Source: Clostridium sp. CAG:964 (GTDB lineage Bacteria; Bacillota; Clostridia; Oscillospirales; Acutalibacteraceae). From it: DNA of 49,662 nt. The DNA lies in the NCBI GenBank assembly GCA_000435335.1, contig FR891338.1:97266-146927 (forward strand), given 5' to 3'. The translations under genes and the position numbers were made by a program. The notes under the pieces were generated by a model. It worked only from the letters and a program-made list of their open reading frames with translations. It was not told the origin of the DNA and searched no databases. Below, one piece after another: positions 1 through 7,749 of this stretch (its first letter is position 1; every line of letters starts with the position of its first letter).

Positions 1-659
1 CGGTAACCCATAGCGATATTTTCACCGGCGGAAAAATATTTTACTCCGGCCTCCTTCAACGCTGTAAAGCAGCTGGTTCCGTTAGGTCTGTCGTGGGAGA
101 ATGACTCATCGCATTCTTTTGCTCTTACCATAGCAGCCTTGTACATATCATTATTAAATTTCAGCGGCTTAACGCCTGCTTTTATTCTCTCTTGATTAAC
201 TATTTCAAAAACCTTATAGCTAAGGGTGTAACAGTCCTTTTCAGTATCTGCGTCATATATGCTGTTGCAGCTATTTGTAGGCAGCTCTGCAGGGGCTTCG
301 GTTGGTTTTTGTGTAGGCTTTTCGGTCGGTGCTGCCGTTGGAGCCTCGGTTGGTTTTTGTGCAGGCCCTTCTTCAACAGGGAATGTGTCTAAAATACCGC
401 ATATATACTGTAGTACATATATACTGTCCTTAATGGTAACAGAGCCGTCACCGTCAACATCTGCTTGGACAGCAGCGTCGGCTGACAGGTCATTCAGACC
501 TAAAGTATTTCTCATAATCAGCACCGCATCGACCATACTTACTTTTTTATCATTATTTACATCGCCGTAAATAAATGAATCGCTGTTTGCGGCACCGGCT
601 GTAGCTACTGACGAAGCAGCTATAACGCCTGTTAAAAGTGTTGCTAAAAATTTTCTCAT
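1..659 (-). CDS. Secreted dockerin plus CAP/SCP-domain protein (C-terminus beyond left edge)
   Basis: The reading frame opens at an ATG at 659 behind an AGGAGGAAG ribosome binding site and runs off the left edge with no stop. Residues 1-24 form a signal peptide (MRKFLATLLTGVIAASS, then a VATAGAA cleavage region). Residues about 30-90 hold two calcium-loop repeats (GDVNNDKKVSMVDAVLIMRN and ADVDGDGSVTIKDSIYVLQ), the hallmark of a type I dockerin. A Pro-Thr-Glu linker made of PTEAP/PTEKP/PTQKP repeats follows, and from about residue 140 a CAP (SCP/PR-1) domain begins (NQERIKAGVKPLKFN, SHDRPNGTSCFTAL, GENIAMGY). Dockerins attach proteins to cohesins on scaffoldins or the cell surface. The dockerin is N-terminal here, with the CAP domain after it. 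The substrate of the CAP domain is unknown. Confidence 0.9.
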   Translation of the reverse strand, partial: MRKFLATLLTGVIAASSVATAGAANSDSFIYGDVNNDKKVSMVDAVLIMRNTLGLNDLSADAAVQADVDGDGSVTIKDSIYVLQYICGILDTFPVEEGPAQKPTEAPTAAPTEKPTQKPTEAPAELPTNSCNSIYDADTEKDCYTLSYKVFEIVNQERIKAGVKPLKFNNDMYKAAMVRAKECDESFSHDRPNGTSCFTALKEAGVKYFSAGENIAMGY

Positions 660-924
660 TTTCTCTTCCTCCTGTCAATAATATATAGAATTGTTTAAGC
701 TTATTTTATCACAATATTCACAGGTTTTCAATAATAAATATAATTTTTTTATATTATACTGTGAAACTGGCTAACTTTTCCATATTCTATAACATAAGCC
801 TGCTTTTCCTTGCCGCAAAAAGGTCTTAATTATTTTTAAATATAAAAATTCTTAAAATGTATTTTATCATAACACGGGTATGCAAAGCAGCTTTACAAAA
901 ATTACGCACAAAACGTCAAACAGG

Positions 925-953
925 TTGAAAAAAACCAACAACAGTGGTATAAT
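925..953 (+). promoter_or_regulatory. Sigma-A-type promoter of the DUF6110/P-type ATPase genes
   Basis: TTGAAA at 925-930 and TATAAT at 948-953 are separated by exactly 17 bp, and the leader before the DUF6110 start codon is about 90 nt. The leader contains a small hairpin (CGGCATT paired with AATGCTG around 970-990). The rest of the divergent 660-1049 gap is AT-rich, and I see no other gene in it. Confidence 0.7.
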
Positions 954-1049
954 ATGTTTAGTTAAAGCGGCGGCATTCTGTTAATGCTGCGTTGCTTTTT
1001 GCTGACCGTAGCAGCAGAAAACTATAAATTCTTTTAGGAGGAATACCCT

Positions 1050-1373
1050 ATGAAATCAATTGTTACAAAAATCGGTCTATTTGTCGGCGGCGTTCTGTTC
1101 GGTACAGCCGGTATTAAAATTCTAAGCAGTAAGGATGCAAAAAAGGTTTATACTCACACAACAGCCGCTGCACTGCGTGCAAAAGAGAGTGTAATGTCTA
1201 CAGTTACTACAGTTAAGGAAAATGCCGGTGACATTTTGGCTGACGCAAAGGAAATTAATGAAAAGCGTGCAGCCGCCGAAAATCAGGTTATAGAGGACTG
1301 CTGTTGCTGTGTTGCAGAGCAGACCGAAAGCACAGAGGAGCCTGTACAGACAGCTGAAGAGAATAATCAGTAA
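1050..1373 (+). CDS. DUF6110 family membrane-anchored protein
   Basis: A 107-residue protein with a clean AGGAGG site nine bases before the ATG. Residues 5-27 form one hydrophobic segment (IGLFVGGVLFGTAGIKIL). It is followed by an Ala/Lys/Glu-rich helical region, then a CCCCC run near residue 84 and an acidic tail. This matches DUF6110, a small clostridial family of unknown function usually found just upstream of a P1B-type metal ATPase, as it is here. The run of five cysteines near the C-terminus could bind metal and hand it to, or sense it for, the pump; that is inference. The gene shares the promoter at 925-953 with the downstream ATPase. Confidence 0.85.
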   Translation: MKSIVTKIGLFVGGVLFGTAGIKILSSKDAKKVYTHTTAAALRAKESVMSTVTTVKENAGDILADAKEINEKRAAAENQVIEDCCCCVAEQTESTEEPVQTAEENNQ

Positions 1374-1386
1374 TTTTTTGTAAATT

Positions 1387-1557
1387 TTGTTGGTAAGAGA
1401 GCCGCCTTATACTAGGTATTTTTTTAAAGCTTATGCTTCTGAAACATATTTTTATACTCCGCAGGAAATTTACGGCATTGCAGGCTGTTGCGGAGGTGTT
1501 TCTGTTAATTGTGCTTGGTGTATAGGCGGCTTTTTCGTTGGAGGATTTATATTATGA
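1387..1557 (+). CDS. Possible small Cys-rich peptide coupled to the metal ATPase
   Basis: An open frame between the DUF6110 gene and the ATPase ends in TGA at 1555-1557, which overlaps the ATPase ATG at 1554 in the usual ATGA coupling arrangement. The encoded peptide contains FYTPQEIYGIAGCCGG, then NCAWCIGGFFVGGFIL: two cysteine pairs followed by a glycine-rich hydrophobic tail. There is no ATG; TTG at 1387 or 1390 is the best start and lacks a Shine-Dalgarno, so translation would need reinitiation after the DUF6110 stop at 1373. The sequence looks protein-like and sits in a metal operon. It could also be the remnant of a Cys-rich membrane peptide that has lost its start. Confidence 0.4.
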   Translation: MLVREPPYTRYFFKAYASETYFYTPQEIYGIAGCCGGVSVNCAWCIGGFFVGGFIL

Positions 1558-3650
1558 AATGTAAAATTCTGCATGAGTCAAAGGGAAGAATGCGTATACA
1601 TTTAATGTGCGGCAAAATGAATCTTGATGACGCAGATGTTTTGGAATATTATCTAAAAAATATAGATTGTGTAACTGATGTTAAGGTGTATGACCGAACT
1701 CAGGACGCTGTTATCTTTTACTCCTCAAACCGTCCAAAAGTAATTAAATATCTTGCTCAATTTTCTTTTGCAGAAGCTAGAAAATTGGACTTGGTTCCAA
1801 CACATACCTCCAGAAGCCTTAACCGTGAGTTTGAAGATAAGCTGGTGTTTTCTGTTATTGGCAGGGCCTTTACAAAGCTGTTTTTACCTGCACCGGTGAG
1901 AATGGTGATTACACTGTTTCGTGCAATTAAATATATTAAGGCGGGTATTAAGGCACTTATAAAGGGTAAGCTTTCGGTTTCGGTGCTGGATGCCACAGCG
2001 GTTGCGGTTTCTCTTATACGCAGAGATTTCAATACAGCAGCCTCTGTAATGTTTATGCTGCATATAGGTGAGATTTTGGAGGAATGGACGCATAAAAAGT
2101 CAGTTGCAGACCTAGCCGGGGCAATGTCACTAAATGTTGACAAGGTATGGCTAAAGGCAGGCGGACAGGAGGTGCTGTGCCCTATCGGCAAGGTTGCTGA
2201 GGGCGACCTGATTATAGTCCGCACAGGCAATATGATTCCGCTTGACGGCAAGGTTGTTTCGGGAGAGGCCTCTGTTAATCAGTCCTCAATAACAGGCGAG
2301 TCACTGCCGTTGAGAAAGGGCGAGGGCAGCTATGTATATGCCGGAACTGTTGTTGAAGAGGGCGAATGCATAGTTTCTGTTGACAAGGTGTCCGGCAGCG
2401 GGCAGTATGACCGTGTAGTGCGTATGATTGAGGAATCCGAAAAGCTTAAGTCTACAACCGAGAGCAGGGCGTCACGCCTTGCCGACAAGCTTGTACCGTA
2501 CACACTGGGCGGCACTGTACTTACCTATTTGCTTACACGAAATGTAACAAAAATGCTTGCCGTACTTATGGTTGACTTTTCCTGTGCATTAAAGCTTTCA
2601 ATGCCGATTACGGTATTGTCTGCAATGCGGGAGTGCAACGACTGCAATATTTCAGTAAAGGGCGGTAAATTTTTGGAAGCTGTCGCAAAGGCAGATACCA
2701 TAGTATTTGATAAAACAGGTACTCTTACATATGCCACCCCTACTGTAGCAGAGGTAGTAACCTTTAACAACCGCAGGGAGGACGATATGCTAAGGCTTGC
2801 GGCCTGCCTTGAGGAGCATTATCCTCATTCTATAGCCAACGCTGTAGTAGAGGCTGCCAAGGAGCGTGGACTTGACCACGAGGAGTACCATTCCAGCGTT
2901 GAATATGTTGTTGCACATGGTATTTCGAGTACAGTTGAAAACGAAAAGGTAGTTATAGGCAGCTATCACTTTGTTTTTGAAGACGAGGGCTGTTGTATCC
3001 CGAACGGTGAGGAGGAAAAGTTTAAAAGCCTTTCCAAAGAGTATTCTCACCTGTACCTTGCTATTTCGGGTAAGCTTTCGGCGGTTATATGCATATATGA
3101 CCCATTAAGAAAGGAAGCAAAGCAGGCTATACAGGCACTGCACGACTGCGGAATAAGCAAGGTAGTAATGATGACAGGCGATAACAGAAAAACTGCCGCC
3201 GCTGTTGCTGCCGAGGTTGGTATTGACGAATTCTACGCCGAGGTTTTGCCGGAGGATAAGGCTAACTTTGTCCGCTCACAGCGTCAAGCAGGCAGATGCG
3301 TAATAATGATAGGCGACGGTGTAAATGATTCTCCGGCTTTGTCAGAGGCCGACACAGGCATAGCTATAAACACAGGTGCCGCCATTGCCAAGGAGATTGC
3401 GGATATAACAATTTCTTCTGAAAATCTGTTTCAGCTTGTTACCTTACGCAAGCTAAGTCAGGCGTTAATGTCACGCATACACAGAAATTACAGATTTATT
3501 GTGGGCTTTAACCTTATGCTTATAATCTGTGGCGTTGCGGGATTTATACAGCCAACGGTTTCTGCACTGCTTCACAATATGTCTACACTGGGCATCAGCT
3601 TAAAGAGTATGACTAACTTACTTGAGCCGCCAAAAAATAACGAAGAATAA
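1554..3650 (+). CDS. Heavy-metal translocating P1B-type ATPase
   Basis: The ATG at 1554, nine bases after GGAGG, gives 698 residues; an upstream in-frame ATG at 1509 has no ribosome binding site. An N-terminal HMA-like fold (KGRMRIHLMCGKMNLDDADV) lacks the usual CxxC. Actuator motif ITGESLP, phosphorylation motif DKTGTLT with the acceptor Asp near residue 386, EEHYPHSIA in place of the SEHP helix, and the hinge MIGDGVNDSPAL are all present, so the pump should be catalytically competent. The membrane metal-binding motif, usually CPC or CPx, reads DFSCALKLSMPI, with a single Cys, Lys and Ser. This is typical of the DUF6110-linked subgroup, whose metal I cannot name. Inner-membrane exporter, co-transcribed with DUF6110. 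Confidence 0.92.
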   Translation: MKCKILHESKGRMRIHLMCGKMNLDDADVLEYYLKNIDCVTDVKVYDRTQDAVIFYSSNRPKVIKYLAQFSFAEARKLDLVPTHTSRSLNREFEDKLVFSVIGRAFTKLFLPAPVRMVITLFRAIKYIKAGIKALIKGKLSVSVLDATAVAVSLIRRDFNTAASVMFMLHIGEILEEWTHKKSVADLAGAMSLNVDKVWLKAGGQEVLCPIGKVAEGDLIIVRTGNMIPLDGKVVSGEASVNQSSITGESLPLRKGEGSYVYAGTVVEEGECIVSVDKVSGSGQYDRVVRMIEESEKLKSTTESRASRLADKLVPYTLGGTVLTYLLTRNVTKMLAVLMVDFSCALKLSMPITVLSAMRECNDCNISVKGGKFLEAVAKADTIVFDKTGTLTYATPTVAEVVTFNNRREDDMLRLAACLEEHYPHSIANAVVEAAKERGLDHEEYHSSVEYVVAHGISSTVENEKVVIGSYHFVFEDEGCCIPNGEEEKFKSLSKEYSHLYLAISGKLSAVICIYDPLRKEAKQAIQALHDCGISKVVMMTGDNRKTAAAVAAEVGIDEFYAEVLPEDKANFVRSQRQAGRCVIMIGDGVNDSPALSEADTGIAINTGAAIAKEIADITISSENLFQLVTLRKLSQALMSRIHRNYRFIVGFNLMLIICGVAGFIQPTVSALLHNMSTLGISLKSMTNLLEPPKNNEE

Positions 3651-3653
3651 AAA

Positions 3654-3690
3654 ATCATCGGATAAACGAAGGCTTCAGCTATCCGGTGAT
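3654..3690 (+). terminator. Hairpin just after the ATPase gene
   Basis: ATCATCGGATA and TATCCGGTGAT pair over 11 bp with one G-U, four bases after the ATPase stop. There is no real U-tract, so it may be an mRNA 3' stabiliser instead of an intrinsic terminator. Confidence 0.4.
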
Positions 3691-3691
3691 T

Positions 3692-3748
3692 ATGTCACAA
3701 AAGTGTATTCATTGTGGATTGTTCGAAAAAGTATGTCCGCAGAAATGA
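3692..3748 (+). pseudogene. Fragment of a 4Fe-4S ferredoxin-like motif
   Basis: The short frame reads MSQKCIHCGLFEKVCPQK and stop. It resembles a 4Fe-4S cluster motif (CxxCGxCxxxCPxK) in which the third cysteine is Phe and the rest of the domain is missing. Probably a decayed fragment; too short to be certain. Confidence 0.3.
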
Positions 3749-3885
3749 TATGTATAAATATGAGTAAATTTTCTTTTTACCCATGATTTATAATGCTGAG
3801 AAAGTATTTACAGGTATGTTGAACTATTAAGAATAAAATATTCTCCCTGTATCCTTACAACTAATGCTAATACTAAAGGCAATTC

Positions 3886-3933
3886 TAGTGGCTTAACGGC
3901 AGTATTCGGTAAAATTCAGCCGTTAAGCCACTA
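3886..3933. repeat. Perfect 15-bp inverted repeat with 18-nt loop
   Basis: TAGTGGCTTAACGGC at 3886-3900 is exactly complementary to 3919-3933 and is followed by ATTAATTTTTAG. It could be an orphan Rho-independent terminator or one end of a small mobile element. No intact gene ends directly before it. Confidence 0.6.
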
Positions 3934-3981
3934 ATTAATTTTTAGCTTTTACATAGTTATACAAAAATTTTGTTTTGACCG

Positions 3982-4182
3982 GTATATGTACAAACGGCAT
4001 TAAATGAACTTAATCAAGCAGTATAACAATTGTTTGATTCATATTATGAATTTGATTTCCACGATGAGCTATGTTGGTTTAATCACGAGAAAGAAAAAGC
4101 AGAGAAAGATACACTGCTTGAATTGCTTCATTTTTTGACTACGATCCTTCCGAGTATCGCAAATAAAAATCGAGTAATATAG
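3982..4182 (+). pseudogene. Decayed coding fragment of unknown family
   Basis: One frame carries protein-like sequence (QTALNELNQAV, stop, QLFDSYYEFDFHDELCWFNH, then EKEKAEKDTLLELLHF). A second frame then continues plausibly as FDYDPSEYRK and stop. This pattern of a nonsense codon at about 4024 and a frameshift near 4133 indicates a dead gene fragment. I do not recognise the family. The rest of 3750-4260 contains nothing else I can support. Confidence 0.35.
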
Positions 4183-4263
4183 CCGCTTAATATTTGTCCC
4201 ATCGTTTTCGAACTGTCATAATACTATTTAACCTTATTTATCTAATGTGATTTCACAAATATC

Positions 4264-5376
4264 TCAAATATCAGAATGAAACGCTTTACCAAGATTCACT
4301 AAAACTTCCCACTTGCCGTAGCGTTTGCCGTCAACTCTACGGATATATTGTTTCTCTTTTAGAGAGTCTATAATGCGCTTTATGCTTCTAACAGACTTTC
4401 CTGTTTGTTCTGCAAGTTCGGTTTGCTTAACAGATGGGTTCTTTTTTATTAAATCTAACACAGCGAGCTCTTCTAAAGTGCATTTCAAAGTGTCAATTTG
4501 GCACTTTGGCGGTTTGCTTTTGGCACTTTGGAAATTGCTTTCGTCTGCATAATCAATGTGCATATATCTGTTTTTCAGTTCATAATGCGTATCTAATAAG
4601 AGATTTGAAAAGAACATTTCCAAAAACTTCGTCGTAGAATGAACGCCTTTTTGCAAATTATTGTAATTAGCACGAACCAAAGCGTTGCGGAAATACCAAG
4701 AATTTTTCTCGAATGCATCGTTATTGACACAAAAGCCGAATGTTTTCATATATTTAATCATAAACACGGCGGTGGCTCTTGTGTTTCCCTCACCGAAGGG
4801 ATGAATCTGCCAAATATCCGAAGCGAATTTCGCCAAATGCTTTACCGCCACATCTACGGATAAGCCCTCGTAAGAGAATTGCTTTTCGGCGGCAAAGTCG
4901 TAATCCATAGTTTCCTTAATGCTGTTCCAATCCGCATAGGTAACAGTATCGCCATTCAGAACCCACTCTTTCTTAATGATGTTGTACTGCCTGACTTGTC
5001 CTGCATGACTGAATACGCCCTCAAATAATCTGCGATGAATCGAAAGCCACTCGGCAGGGGAAAACTGAAACGCTTTTTCACCTAACAATTTTGCAATTCT
5101 TGCCGAAACGATGTCCGCTTCTTTGGTTTCGTTTTCCGTTTCGGTGCGTACAGAACGCTGCTCATAGTAACTGTGAATACGCTTTTGTGCCTCGTCGATT
5201 GTGATTTTACCCTCGATATGCTCTTTAGCGGTGTCTAACAAATAGTCAGAAGTATTCAGCCCGTCAACAGCCTGCAAACCGATGGCGGTTTGCCACGCTT
5301 TGCTTTTTTCAGCTTTGTCGGGTTCGCCTTGCTTTATATATTCTTCAAGTTCAAATTGCCAATTCTTATCCGGCAT
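4264..5376 (-). CDS. Fic-domain protein with C-terminal winged helix
   Basis: A 370-residue protein started by ATG with GAGGTG upstream. Residues 1-80 include W-TAIGLQAVDGL and a DTAKEHIEGKITIDEA segment resembling the inhibitory N-terminal region (VbhA-like) seen in some Fic proteins. The Fic core motif IHPFGEGNTRATA lies near residue 190, with catalytic His and Arg present but Thr where the second Gly of GNGR usually lies. Residues about 295-360 form a winged-helix DNA-binding domain (LEELAVLDLIKKNPSVKQTEL, KSVRSIKRIIDSL). Fic enzymes usually transfer AMP to a hydroxyl side chain. The DNA-binding tail suggests self-regulation or action at DNA. The target is unknown. Confidence 0.85.
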   Translation of the reverse strand: MPDKNWQFELEEYIKQGEPDKAEKSKAWQTAIGLQAVDGLNTSDYLLDTAKEHIEGKITIDEAQKRIHSYYEQRSVRTETENETKEADIVSARIAKLLGEKAFQFSPAEWLSIHRRLFEGVFSHAGQVRQYNIIKKEWVLNGDTVTYADWNSIKETMDYDFAAEKQFSYEGLSVDVAVKHLAKFASDIWQIHPFGEGNTRATAVFMIKYMKTFGFCVNNDAFEKNSWYFRNALVRANYNNLQKGVHSTTKFLEMFFSNLLLDTHYELKNRYMHIDYADESNFQSAKSKPPKCQIDTLKCTLEELAVLDLIKKNPSVKQTELAEQTGKSVRSIKRIIDSLKEKQYIRRVDGKRYGKWEVLVNLGKAFHSDI

Positions 5377-5396
5377 ATTTGCACCTCATTTCGGTA

Positions 5397-5780
5397 TTAT
5401 AATTCTTCAGCCTTAAAGGTTGTATATCCCTCATAATAGTAACTGTGGTCGATACCTTTCATATAAACTTCTCTGCTGTTTATTTCGTCGGTAAGCCCAT
5501 CTTTCAGCAACACTTTAATCTCCACATCTTTAATCGGACTGCGTTCCATTGCGAGTAAGTAGTCCTCTTTATCTACCTTGCTCCAGTATACAACTTTATC
5601 GATTTCGTTTTTCAAGATATGGTTCAAGCCTGCATCCATTATTTTTTTGCTTTTTGAGCCTCTTAACACATCAACTAAAACTGTTATACCATAATATTTT
5701 TTCTCACTAATATGTGATAAACAATGTAACACTGTGTAAAGCACATCATTCAGGTCTTTTTTTGCATAGAATACAGGCTT
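5397..5780 (-). pseudogene. Chimeric fragment: RecQ RQC-like N-part joined to a Fic C-terminus
   Basis: The best start is GTG at 5744, but protein-like sequence extends in frame to about 5780 (VFYAKKDLNDVLYTVLHC) with no ATG. The first half, YGITVLVDVLRGSKSKKI, matches the RQC region of RecQ helicases. The second half, WSKVDKEDYLLAMERSP then EVYMKGIDHSYYYEGY, matches the C-terminus of a different Fic subfamily, without its HPFxxGNGR core. Neither half is functional as seen. I read this as a deletion scar joining the middle of a recQ-like gene to the end of a fic gene. It lies only 20 bp upstream of the intact Fic gene. Confidence 0.6.
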
Positions 5781-5993
5781 AATATTTACTTTTGTAATTA
5801 TATTTGATTACTTGGAAAAATTACAATTTTACATAATAATTATATCATTATATATACTTAAAAGCAATGATTATTGCGGATTTATAAGGGAAAAGCAAGA
5901 AAAAATCAAAATAAATATCACACTGGCAATGCTGAGGTTTGATAAGGCAGTATGATAAAACTTAATAAAACTAAGGCATTGCAATGGCAGATG

Positions 5994-6026
5994 AGGTTTT
6001 GACTGTAAAAGGTCAGAGCCTTTTTC
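5994..6026 (+). terminator. Intrinsic terminator upstream of the tnpV promoter
   Basis: AGGTTTTGAC pairs with GTCAGAGCCT (10 bp counting two G-U pairs) around an eight-base loop, then TTTTT. No intact plus-strand gene precedes it, so the transcription unit it served has probably been lost. The rest of 5781-6104 has no gene I can support. Confidence 0.6.
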
Positions 6027-6046
6027 TGTTTCTTAAATCCACACAT

Positions 6047-6075
6047 TTGTCTTTTCGTTTTGTATTCAGTATAAT
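6047..6075 (+). promoter_or_regulatory. Promoter of the broken tnpV
   Basis: TTGTCT at 6047-6052, a 17-bp spacer and TATAAT at 6070-6075, followed by AAGGAGG and the tnpV ATG at 6105. Confidence 0.65.
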
Positions 6076-6104
6076 GAAGTTACCAAATACAAGGAGGCTT
6101 CGAT

Positions 6105-6476
6105 ATGAAAACAAATTTTGAAAATATAGGCGGTAGTTATTTGCAATAAGGCGATTATCTTTTGCCAACTCTTACGCTACCTGATGAAAATCAAAGGCAA
6201 ATCAGTGTGTGGGCAATGAGGCACAGACGCTATTTGAAATCAAGCCATCGAGTGCTTTATTACAATCTTCTTACATCGGGTAAGCTTTACAATTACCTTG
6301 CCGATGTTGAGCGTCAGGCAGAGAATTTGTTTGAACAGACAATAAAATCACTTGCTGAGCAAGAACAAGTTACGGAAAAACTCAAAGCCGAAAATATGAT
6401 GTTGTGGGTGCAAAAGATGAATAATATTAGCAACAGAGCAACAGAAATCGTTAATGAACAAGTGATTTATAAATGA
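6105..6476 (+). pseudogene. tnpV: TnpV (transposon-encoded protein), in-frame stop at codon 15
   Basis: From the well-placed ATG at 6105 the frame reads MKTNFENIGGSYLQ, then TAA at 6147-6149. It continues in the same frame as GDYLLPTLTLPDENQRQISV, RHRRYLKSSHRVLYYNLLTSG, TEKLKAENMMLWVQKMNNI and NRATEIVNEQVIY, which is a full-length TnpV. TnpV is a small accessory protein carried on integrative elements of Firmicutes; its role is not settled. Restart at TTG 6162 would lose the N-terminus. The intact promoter, ribosome site and terminator around it suggest recent inactivation or a suppressed stop. Confidence 0.8.
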
Positions 6477-6480
6477 GAAA

Positions 6481-6530
6481 AAGGCACAACTTACGGAGAA
6501 AATTTTCGTATGTTGTGTCTTAATTTTTTT
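6481..6530 (+). terminator. Strong terminator after tnpV
   Basis: AAGGCACAACTTACG and CGTATGTTGTGTCTT form a 15-bp stem with one G-U and one mismatch, followed by TAATTTTTTT. It begins five bases after the tnpV stop. Confidence 0.8.
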
Positions 6531-6604
6531 GTGAAATTGAATGTACAATCTTAGCGAGCAGACCATTTGGTTATCCAAACGGTAATTTTCTCGTTAGGGA
6601 CACC

Positions 6605-7282
6605 CTAAGACCCGCTTTTTGTATTCGACTTTAATATTGAAAAAACAAAGTGGCTCAATGCTGCAAAGGAAAACATTATTGACATATAGTCAAAGAGATA
6701 AAGCAGTAGGTGTTCGTTATCGCCAAGGAGGAAAAACTGATTTTTCAGGAACAGGTAAGATGCTATATCCCGTTTGAAAAATGCGTAAATTCCGTATGCA
6801 AAAATGAGTATGAATATTATTTTGAAAGCAGTCTTCACTTTTGGTGAGAGTTGCTTTTTCTTTTTTATCATTAGCAAAATCATATTGAAATGAAGTCCAA
6901 GGTGGAGCGACATAAATATAAATCCCCAATATGCAGAAAGCATATGGATTCTGTTCGCTGCATAGGTTGATTTTATATTCAAAAATGCAAACAGATGCCT
7001 TGAAACAATTACCCCGCTGACGATTGAGCCGACAAATGATATAAGCACAAGCAAAACAAGAATATTTTGAAAAATTCTTATAGGTGTTTGCCTGCCTTTT
7101 GTTAAATGCTTTGCCCAATTTATATTGAGTGCGTGATGAACAACAAAAAGCACAAACATAGCAACGCCGACTACCTCGTGTGCAGTTGAGCCTAAAAGCT
7201 CGTAGGACATCAAAAGAAGCAGAGCAAATGTCATTAAAATATCAATTATCGGCTTTAGTTTTAATTTTGTTTTTGAATTCAT
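6605..7282 (-). CDS. DUF4405 family integral membrane protein
   Basis: A 225-residue protein with five or six hydrophobic helices (for example IIDILMTFALLLLMSYELLG, FQNILVLLVLISFVGSIVSG, LSAYWGFIFMSLHLGLHFNM). It carries paired histidines in helices (EVVGVAMFVLFVVHHALNINW, MSLHLGLHFN) that look like b-type heme ligands. This fits DUF4405, whose members resemble cytochrome b561-type membrane redox proteins. The start overlaps the stop of the FMN reductase upstream by 4 bp (ATGA), so the two are translationally coupled. A membrane electron-transfer role beside flavoprotein reductases is plausible but inferred. Confidence 0.85.
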   Translation of the reverse strand: MNSKTKLKLKPIIDILMTFALLLLMSYELLGSTAHEVVGVAMFVLFVVHHALNINWAKHLTKGRQTPIRIFQNILVLLVLISFVGSIVSGVIVSRHLFAFLNIKSTYAANRIHMLSAYWGFIFMSLHLGLHFNMILLMIKKKKQLSPKVKTAFKIIFILIFAYGIYAFFKRDIASYLFLKNQFFLLGDNEHLLLYLFDYMSIMFSFAALSHFVFSILKSNTKSGS

Positions 7283-7728
7283 ACGGTTTTGTTTAAGTCT
7301 TCAGCCTCTTTGCTGTTCGTTGCCATTCCCATATATTCCATACCGTAAAGAGAGGCAAAGCGTTTCATCGTGTATTCGCCTGCGTCAAGCATCCACTTTT
7401 CGGGTGCCGCACCTTGGAATACAAAATATAGCTTTCTGCCTAAAAGCTCGCTCTCGTCAACCTTGCCGTAAAAACGGTCTAAAACATTACGAACAGAGCC
7501 GCAAATATTGTGCCAATAAAGCGGAGAACCGATAACGATTGTGTCAGCCTCTTTCATTTTTTCAATTACTCTGTCAAGTCCGTCATAAGGTAAATTTTGA
7601 CCGTATGCGCCGATTGTGAAGTTAGTTAAATTAAGTGTTTCGTATTCCTTGCCGTTCAAAAGAATTGAGGCAAGATTAGCAGTATTTCCGTTTTCGTTCG
7701 GACTGCCGTTAATAAAAAGTATTTTCAT
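7279..7728 (-). CDS. NADPH-dependent FMN reductase / flavodoxin-fold oxidoreductase
   Basis: A 149-residue flavodoxin-like protein. The phosphate-binding loop FINGSPNENGNTANL is at residues 4-18, and the second flavin contact IVIGSPLYWHNICGSVRNVLDR is near 70-90. It belongs to the NADPH-dependent FMN reductase/NAD(P)H quinone oxidoreductase superfamily (cytoplasmic, FMN-binding). The start has AGAGAGG ten bases upstream. It is the penultimate gene of the minus-strand redox cluster and overlaps the DUF4405 gene. The substrate is not deducible. Confidence 0.85.
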   Translation of the reverse strand: MKILFINGSPNENGNTANLASILLNGKEYETLNLTNFTIGAYGQNLPYDGLDRVIEKMKEADTIVIGSPLYWHNICGSVRNVLDRFYGKVDESELLGRKLYFVFQGAAPEKWMLDAGEYTMKRFASLYGMEYMGMATNSKEAEDLNKTV

Positions 7729-7749
7729 AATATTACCTCTCTTAATAAT

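Noticed and set aside
192..570. Plus-strand frames of 66 and 103 codons
   Set aside because: They run antisense to the clear dockerin/CAP gene; their Gly/Ala/Val repeats are the mirror of its Pro-Thr-Glu linker.
1509..1553. Upstream in-frame ATG for the metal ATPase
   Set aside because: No ribosome binding site; GGAGG lies nine bases before ATG 1554, and the extension overlaps the Cys-rich frame.
1555..1557. TGA of the Cys-rich frame read as selenocysteine
   Set aside because: The TGA overlaps the ATPase ATG in a normal coupling arrangement and there is no SECIS-like hairpin that I can see.
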